Shown here: positions 59,545 to 64,000 of the stretch, piece after piece
Numbering within the stretch: position 1 is the stretch's first letter
Layout of the letters: each line of letters opens with the position of its first letter
Assembly: GCF_022484265.1 (NCBI RefSeq)
Contig: NZ_JAKVLR010000001.1
Span: forward strand, 1,178,001-1,242,000
Length of the DNA stretch: 64,000 nt
Direction: 5' to 3'
Origin: Companilactobacillus sp.
GTDB taxonomy: Bacteria > Bacillota > Bacilli > Lactobacillales > Lactobacillaceae
Notes under the pieces: model-generated
Told to the model about the DNA's origin: nothing
The model's input: only the letters and a program-made list of their open reading frames with translations
The model's database searches: none
Program-made: the position numbers and the translations under genes

Positions 59545-60903
59545 CTACTTGTATCCGTTTGCCTTATTTAGAGTATGGAGGTTTTCGTTGATATTTTTGT
59601 CGGCTGTCTTCAATGCCTTGTCGATATCTCCTCCGCTATAGACTGTTTCCATGGCTATTTCTTCTAGTTGTCTGGTCAACTGCATGCCTTCCATCAAAAT
59701 TCCTGAGTTAAAGTAATTTGGTGTGGCTGCTGCTAATTGTTGGCCTGGAACTTTGGCTGCTGGTGTCTTTTTGTAGAGATCTTTTAAGATGTCGGTTTTT
59801 TGTGAATCTTTGTTTAATGCTAAGTATCCGGTATCTTTTTGCCATTGTGCTTGTACTTCTGGTTTTAGAGCGTACTTAATAAATTCGTATGCTCCCTGTT
59901 GGACTTCCTTTGGCTTGTCGTTTGAGATCCACAAGGCTGCCCCTCCGATTGCAACTCCGTTGGCCTTTTTGCCATCTGGATGTGGGAAGTACGTGATACC
60001 TAATTCATTCTTGTTGTTGGCTGTTAGTTGACCGATACTTGCTGATGATTGGATGAAGATTCCTACCTTATCGGCTAAGAATCCGGCTGTTTGGTTCGCT
60101 CCTGCACTGGCACCGGAACCGTAATCGATGAAGTCTCCTGCCTTGATGTTTTCGCGGATCCACTCCAAGAATTTAACGGTATCAGGATTGTTCAAATTGA
60201 CCTCAGTGGGGTTTCCTGTATGGCCGTCGTTGTTATTTGCTAGTGATGCTCCTGAGTTTGCTAGAGCTTGTTCCATGAACCAACCATAAACTTGGACTGT
60301 CATCCCTTTGACCTTGTGGTCTGACTTTTCATAAAGTTCTTTAGCAACTCTAGTAATATCGCTGTATGATGGTGAAACTGGTGGTGGCGTGATGCCGTAT
60401 TTTTTCAGTAGTGAGGCATTGTAATAAAGCACAGGTTGCGAAGTGTTAAATGGCATCCCTTGTTGCTTGCCACCATTGGCATAGAAGGCTCTCGCAGTTG
60501 GTGAGACCTTGCTGACGTCAAAGCTTGGATCTTTGTCCAAGAAATTTTGAATTGGCGTTGTGTAGCCACTGTGGATCATTTGAGCTGTAGAAATATCAAA
60601 AGCTTGAAATACTGCTGGCGAAGTTCCTGAGCCATGAGTTTGTAAAATCTTTTGGATAGCTTCGTCATAGGTACCTTGATACTTAGGAATCACTTCATAC
60701 TTAGTTTGAGATTTGTTAAAGCCATCAACTACCTTTTCCAAGGCATCTTCAGATGGACCACCTAATTCATGCCAAAATACGATCGGTGTTCGACCGCTAT
60801 TGCTGGCTGATGAATTAGTTGTTGGAATATTGCTGAAGACTGCAACTAAAATTGCACCAATTACTAAGATCAGAGGTAGGATTACCTTCTTAGTATTTTT
60901 CAT
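59545..60903 (-). CDS. ugpB: Glycerol-3-phosphate-type ABC substrate-binding protein
   Basis: A 452-residue extracellular binding protein of the UgpB/family 1 type: PIVFWHELGGPSEDALEKVVDGFNKSQ opens it and is split by the ligand-binding WH; MPFNTSQPVLYYNASLLKKYGI and WMEQ-like FMEQALANSGAS follow. The N-terminus is hydrophobic (residues 7-25) but has no lipobox Cys, so it would be anchored by an uncleaved helix or released, unlike most Gram-positive binding proteins. Last gene of the operon. Substrate (glycerol-3-phosphate or its diesters) is inferred from the operon and the PHO box. Confidence 0.87.
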   Translation of the reverse strand: MKNTKKVILPLILVIGAILVAVFSNIPTTNSSASNSGRTPIVFWHELGGPSEDALEKVVDGFNKSQTKYEVIPKYQGTYDEAIQKILQTHGSGTSPAVFQAFDISTAQMIHSGYTTPIQNFLDKDPSFDVSKVSPTARAFYANGGKQQGMPFNTSQPVLYYNASLLKKYGITPPPVSPSYSDITRVAKELYEKSDHKVKGMTVQVYGWFMEQALANSGASLANNNDGHTGNPTEVNLNNPDTVKFLEWIRENIKAGDFIDYGSGASAGANQTAGFLADKVGIFIQSSASIGQLTANNKNELGITYFPHPDGKKANGVAIGGAALWISNDKPKEVQQGAYEFIKYALKPEVQAQWQKDTGYLALNKDSQKTDILKDLYKKTPAAKVPGQQLAAATPNYFNSGILMEGMQLTRQLEEIAMETVYSGGDIDKALKTADKNINENLHTLNKANGYK

Positions 60904-61733
60904 TATTTAACTGCCCCCTCATTCATACCAGATTTAAAGTAATGTTGTCCGATGAACAGAACAATGATCGTTGGAATTACAATGATAGCTGCACTAGCTT
61001 GGATCATTCCCCAGTCGTTAAAAGTTTCTTCTGACTGTAATTGTCTAAGTCCATTTTGAATAACACGGGAGTTGTTACTAAAAGTAGTTAACATAGGCCA
61101 GAGATATTGATTCCAAGCACCCAAGAAACTATATGCACCAAGAGTTATCATACTGATCTTGTTATAAGGCAATACGATATTCCAATAAAATTGGAAATGG
61201 TTAAGTCCTTCAATGTCTGAAGCTTCTTTTAATTCTGCTGGCGTCTGCATAAACGATTGTCTCAACATGAACGTACCAAATGCAGAAGTTAAAAAAGGAA
61301 CGATCAAAACTGAATAGTTGTCTAGCATGCCTAAGAATTTAACGGTTTGAAAGTTAGGAATGATCTGTGCTTCAAAAGGAAGCATCATCGTAACTAAAAA
61401 CAATCCAAAAATAAAGTTTCGTCCTTTAAATTTCAAGAAAACAAAGGCATAAGCACTCATTGAACAAAATAGGAGTTGTGCGATCATCGTCAAAGTTGAG
61501 ATCACAAAACTGTTAGCTAAGTATCTTAAAATCGGCGTTTTGGTAAAAGCCGCCGCATAATTGTCAAAAGATAAACTAGTACTAAAGAAATTACCTTTAG
61601 CGATGTCCATGGTTGGTAAAAAACTGGTCCAAATACCAACGAAGAACGGCGCTAAAATTATCAATGCTAAAGCAATTAATAACACGTATGTGCCAACACG
61701 CTTTAAGACATTTTTTTCATTCATATCAGCCAT
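60903..61733 (-). CDS. ugpE: ABC sugar-phosphate permease, UgpE type
   Basis: A 276-residue inner permease with six TM helices. The EAA loop reads EASDIEGLNHFQFYWNIVLP. MLPFEAQIIPNF is typical of MalG/UgpE proteins. It starts one nt from the end of ugpA (shared base at 61733) and overlaps the ugpB start at 60903, so translation is coupled throughout. Confidence 0.92.
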   Translation of the reverse strand: MADMNEKNVLKRVGTYVLLIALALIILAPFFVGIWTSFLPTMDIAKGNFFSTSLSFDNYAAAFTKTPILRYLANSFVISTLTMIAQLLFCSMSAYAFVFLKFKGRNFIFGLFLVTMMLPFEAQIIPNFQTVKFLGMLDNYSVLIVPFLTSAFGTFMLRQSFMQTPAELKEASDIEGLNHFQFYWNIVLPYNKISMITLGAYSFLGAWNQYLWPMLTTFSNNSRVIQNGLRQLQSEETFNDWGMIQASAAIIVIPTIIVLFIGQHYFKSGMNEGAVK

Positions 61734-62674
61734 TAGTAATTTACTCTCTTTTCTAAGAATTTGAATTGCAATAGTGTAAAGACAGCGATAATAACGGTTA
61801 AGATAATCGCCTCAGTACTAGCTTGAGCATAATTACCACTATAAAAGGCATCTTTATAGATTCGATAAACTAGCATGTTCGTAGCGTTGGTTGGTCCACC
61901 TTTTGTGATCAGATCAATCAAACCAAAACTCTTGAAGGCTCCGATGATAGTAATTGTTGAAACGAAGAATAGAGTTGGCGAGATCATTGGCAAAGTGATT
62001 TTGAAAAATTGATAACGTGATGATGCTCCTTCAACATTAGCCGCTTCATACAATGATTGTGGAACTGACTCGATTGCACCTAATAAAATCAGGAATGTGA
62101 ATCCCAAATTCATCCAAACAGTCGTAATAATAACTGCCCACATAGCATTTTGAGGATCTGTTAACCAATTGATCGGAGTCATTTTTAAAGCATTGCTGAT
62201 CAATGCAAAGAATCCAGTTGATGGATTAAAGATGAACAACCAAAAAATGGCAGCTACAGAAACTGAAACACCCATTGTCACTGAATAAAGGGTTCGAAAA
62301 ACACTGATCCCTGGTAATTTCTTACTAGCGAGATTAGCTAAAAGCAAGCTGATCGATAATGTAAAAAATGTCACAGCTAACACATACGTTAAGGTCACGA
62401 CCAAACTATTGATAAAATCCGGAGAACTTATCAAACTGGCATAATTGCTAAAGCCAGCGAATACGGTCGTGTTACCCAAAGTATTGGTTAAGAACATACT
62501 GATATATAAAGTTCTGAGCATGGGATAAAAAACAAAGAGTGTCAGGATCAGTAGTGATGGTCCCAAAAAGATCAAAGAAAAATATTTGTCGTTAGCATTT
62601 AGCTTAAAGGTATGTTTCTTGGCAGTGACCTTTTTAGCTGAAACGGTTTCGTCGGTTGTTGGTGACTTAAGCAT
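61733..62674 (-). CDS. ugpA: ABC sugar-phosphate permease, UgpA type
   Basis: A 313-residue permease with six TM helices and the EAA loop EAANVEGASSRYQFFKITLP. A 35-residue N-terminal cytosolic extension (TTDETVSAKKVTAKK) is longer than usual. It overlaps the ATPase gene by 8 nt. Confidence 0.92.
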   Translation of the reverse strand: MLKSPTTDETVSAKKVTAKKHTFKLNANDKYFSLIFLGPSLLILTLFVFYPMLRTLYISMFLTNTLGNTTVFAGFSNYASLISSPDFINSLVVTLTYVLAVTFFTLSISLLLANLASKKLPGISVFRTLYSVTMGVSVSVAAIFWLFIFNPSTGFFALISNALKMTPINWLTDPQNAMWAVIITTVWMNLGFTFLILLGAIESVPQSLYEAANVEGASSRYQFFKITLPMISPTLFFVSTITIIGAFKSFGLIDLITKGGPTNATNMLVYRIYKDAFYSGNYAQASTEAIILTVIIAVFTLLQFKFLEKRVNY

Positions 62675-63749
62675 TAGCTACAGCCTCCATTTCTTGGGTG
62701 ATGTTGTTACCATTTACGTCAAACAATAAGAAATTATTAGATGATGTGATCTCAACATTTTCAAAAGCGTCAAACGAATCTGAACTAGGTACGATAGCTG
62801 AAATTGTGCCACCATGGCTAAGTTTAGCGTGAACGATCTTTTGATCACCGAGATATTCGACTGTTTTGATGGTTGCATTAGCATGTAATTCATCGCTTTT
62901 ACGAACTTGGAGTTCATTTGGCCGAACGCCAACGTGAACATTTGATTGTGTCAAATCTTGAGATAACTCAACTTCAAAGTCATTGTTAACTTGAAGGATT
63001 CTATCTGAGACCTTTTTGGCAGGTAAGATATTGATTGGTGGAACACCGAAGAAACTGGCAACGAACTCATTGGCGGGATGAGTATAAATCTCACTTGGCG
63101 TTCCAACTTGTTGGATCTTTGAATCATTTAAAACCATGATGTGATCAGCCATTGTCATTGCTTCAACTTGATCATGAGTCACGTAAATCAAAGTTAGACC
63201 TAATTTTCTTTGTAAAGCATAAATTTCTTGACGCATCTTGATTCTTAATTGGGCATCCAGATTGGATAAAGGTTCATCCATTAAACAGATTTTTGCATCG
63301 CTAGCAACAGCCCTTGCTAAAGCCACACGTTGTCTTTGTCCACCTGAAAGCTCACGTGGCTTACGGTCGCGTAGTTCTTCCAAATTAACCATTTTTAACG
63401 CATTATCAACACGTTCATTAATGACCTTAGAGTCGTTTTTACGAGCTTTAAGACCGAAGGCCACATTGTCCCAAACGCTTAAAAATGGAAATAATGCATA
63501 ACTTTGAAAGACCATGGTCAAATTGCGATCCTTTGGTTCCAGATCATTGACCACGCGGTCTTCTATTTTAATTGTTCCAGCAGAAATTGAAGTTAATCCG
63601 GCAATCATGCGCAACAAGGTACTTTTTCCGCAACCAGAAGGTCCAACAATCACAAAGAATTCCCCAGTTTGAATCTCTGCAGAAATGTTGTCGATCACCT
63701 TTTCCCCTTGATCGTATTGCTTGCTAATATTTTTCAAAATAGTAGACAT
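62667..63749 (-). CDS. ugpC: ABC sugar importer ATPase, UgpC/MsmK type
   Basis: A 360-residue ATPase. Walker A is GPSGCGKST, Q-loop VFQSYALFP, signature LSGGQRQRVALARA, Walker B CLMDEPLSNLDAQ and H-loop VTHDQ. A C-terminal MalK-like regulatory OB domain runs from about residue 235. First gene of the operon, ATG 63749 with GGAGGGG 7 nt upstream. The order ATPase-UgpA-UgpE-UgpB differs from the E. coli ugpBAEC order. Confidence 0.93.
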   Translation of the reverse strand: MSTILKNISKQYDQGEKVIDNISAEIQTGEFFVIVGPSGCGKSTLLRMIAGLTSISAGTIKIEDRVVNDLEPKDRNLTMVFQSYALFPFLSVWDNVAFGLKARKNDSKVINERVDNALKMVNLEELRDRKPRELSGGQRQRVALARAVASDAKICLMDEPLSNLDAQLRIKMRQEIYALQRKLGLTLIYVTHDQVEAMTMADHIMVLNDSKIQQVGTPSEIYTHPANEFVASFFGVPPINILPAKKVSDRILQVNNDFEVELSQDLTQSNVHVGVRPNELQVRKSDELHANATIKTVEYLGDQKIVHAKLSHGGTISAIVPSSDSFDAFENVEITSSNNFLLFDVNGNNITQEMEAVANA

Positions 63750-63797
63750 ACATAAACCCCTCCATATCTTTCGATACGTACAAGTATGCGAGTCGAA

Positions 63798-63847
63798 TGT
63801 ATATATCCAATTTATTTAGTGTAAATTTTGTGTAAATATACTGTATA
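63798..63847 (-). promoter_or_regulatory. PHO box and promoter of the ugp operon
   Basis: On the minus strand three hexamers spaced by exactly 11 bp: TATACA (63842-63847), TTTACA (63831-63836) and TTTACA (63820-63825), matching the TT(A/T)ACA-N5 direct repeats bound by Firmicutes PhoP. A -10-like TATACA (63798-63803) follows 16 nt behind the last hexamer, which would also occupy the -35 position. This predicts induction by phosphate limitation. Confidence 0.7.
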
Positions 63848-64000
63848 TTTTTTATTTTTTTCAGAAAACTATTCTCAAAAATCATTGGACAATTAATTAA
63901 ATTTTCACTTATTTCGACAAATTCACTACCAAATTTAGTAGAATATGCTTATAGAAAAGTCGCTGCTTAAAGCGATAATAAAAATAAAGCGAGGAATTGT
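63848..64000 (+). promoter_or_regulatory. Probable promoter and leader of the next gene, cut by window edge
   Basis: Divergent from ugp. A TCGACA (63918-63923) to TAGAAT (63939-63944) pair is spaced by about 15 nt, which is short. An AAAGCGAGGAATTGT stretch at the very end looks like a ribosome binding site with a TTG or GTG start at or just beyond the edge. The gene itself cannot be identified. Confidence 0.4.

Overview
The window looks like chromosome of a low-GC Gram-positive lactic acid bacterium of the family Lactobacillaceae. The signs are AT-rich DNA, strong AGGAGG-type ribosome binding sites, T-box leaders, S-layer-like (SLAP) domains, secreted M13 peptidases, an Nramp Mn transporter and a bacteriocin-immunity-like gene. 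A Companilactobacillus-type organism is my best guess, but this is inference from gene content and not from a marker gene. No rRNA, tRNA, CRISPR or prophage was seen.

Layout. 1-8.4 kb: nagA (cut by the window edge), an array of structured repeats, ddl, a secreted DUF1002 protein, an MFS-like membrane protein, RNase HI, an alpha/beta hydrolase and a YugP-type metallopeptidase. 8.4-15.9 kb: a complete tryptophan pathway in two units, trpEG and trpDCFBA. Each unit has its own consensus promoter, a T-box with a UGG (Trp) specifier, and then a tiny Trp-codon leader peptide whose last codons can pair with the Shine-Dalgarno of the next gene. 15.9-19.9 kb: cardiolipin synthase and a divergent SmtB-type sensor/P1B-4 metal ATPase pair. 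19.9-29.3 kb: an ilvB-ilvC-ABC ATPase-ilvD-DUF59-BASS transporter operon without ilvN, divergent from a degenerate PEP-mutase-like gene and ilvA. 29.4-33.7 kb: mntH-uspA and several small housekeeping genes. 33.8-46.8 kb: a secretome island with three paralogous M13 metallopeptidases, a C39-like and an NlpC/P60 enzyme with SLAP modules, a small SLAP protein and a dicarboxylate symporter. 47-55.7 kb: an immunity-like protein, XRE regulators, two EamA transporters (the first behind an erm-like leader peptide attenuator), signal peptidase I, and a TetR-controlled ABC exporter. 56-64 kb: a highly expressed-looking Fe-type alcohol dehydrogenase, an IS110 element, and a ugp-type glycerol-3-phosphate ABC operon with a three-repeat PHO box.

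Most notable signals. (1) A family of roughly 200-260 bp GC-rich intergenic repeats is present in at least five copies. The long closing stems change sequence between copies while staying paired, three copies share a near-identical 72-nt core, and one copy is split by the IS110 element. (2) A 15-codon leader peptide before the first EamA gene has mutually exclusive hairpins that cover or free the ribosome binding site. (3) Both trp units combine a T-box with a leader peptide that can gate translation, an arrangement resembling the Bacillus rtpLP-rtpA system. All of these are read from sequence and need computation or experiment to confirm.
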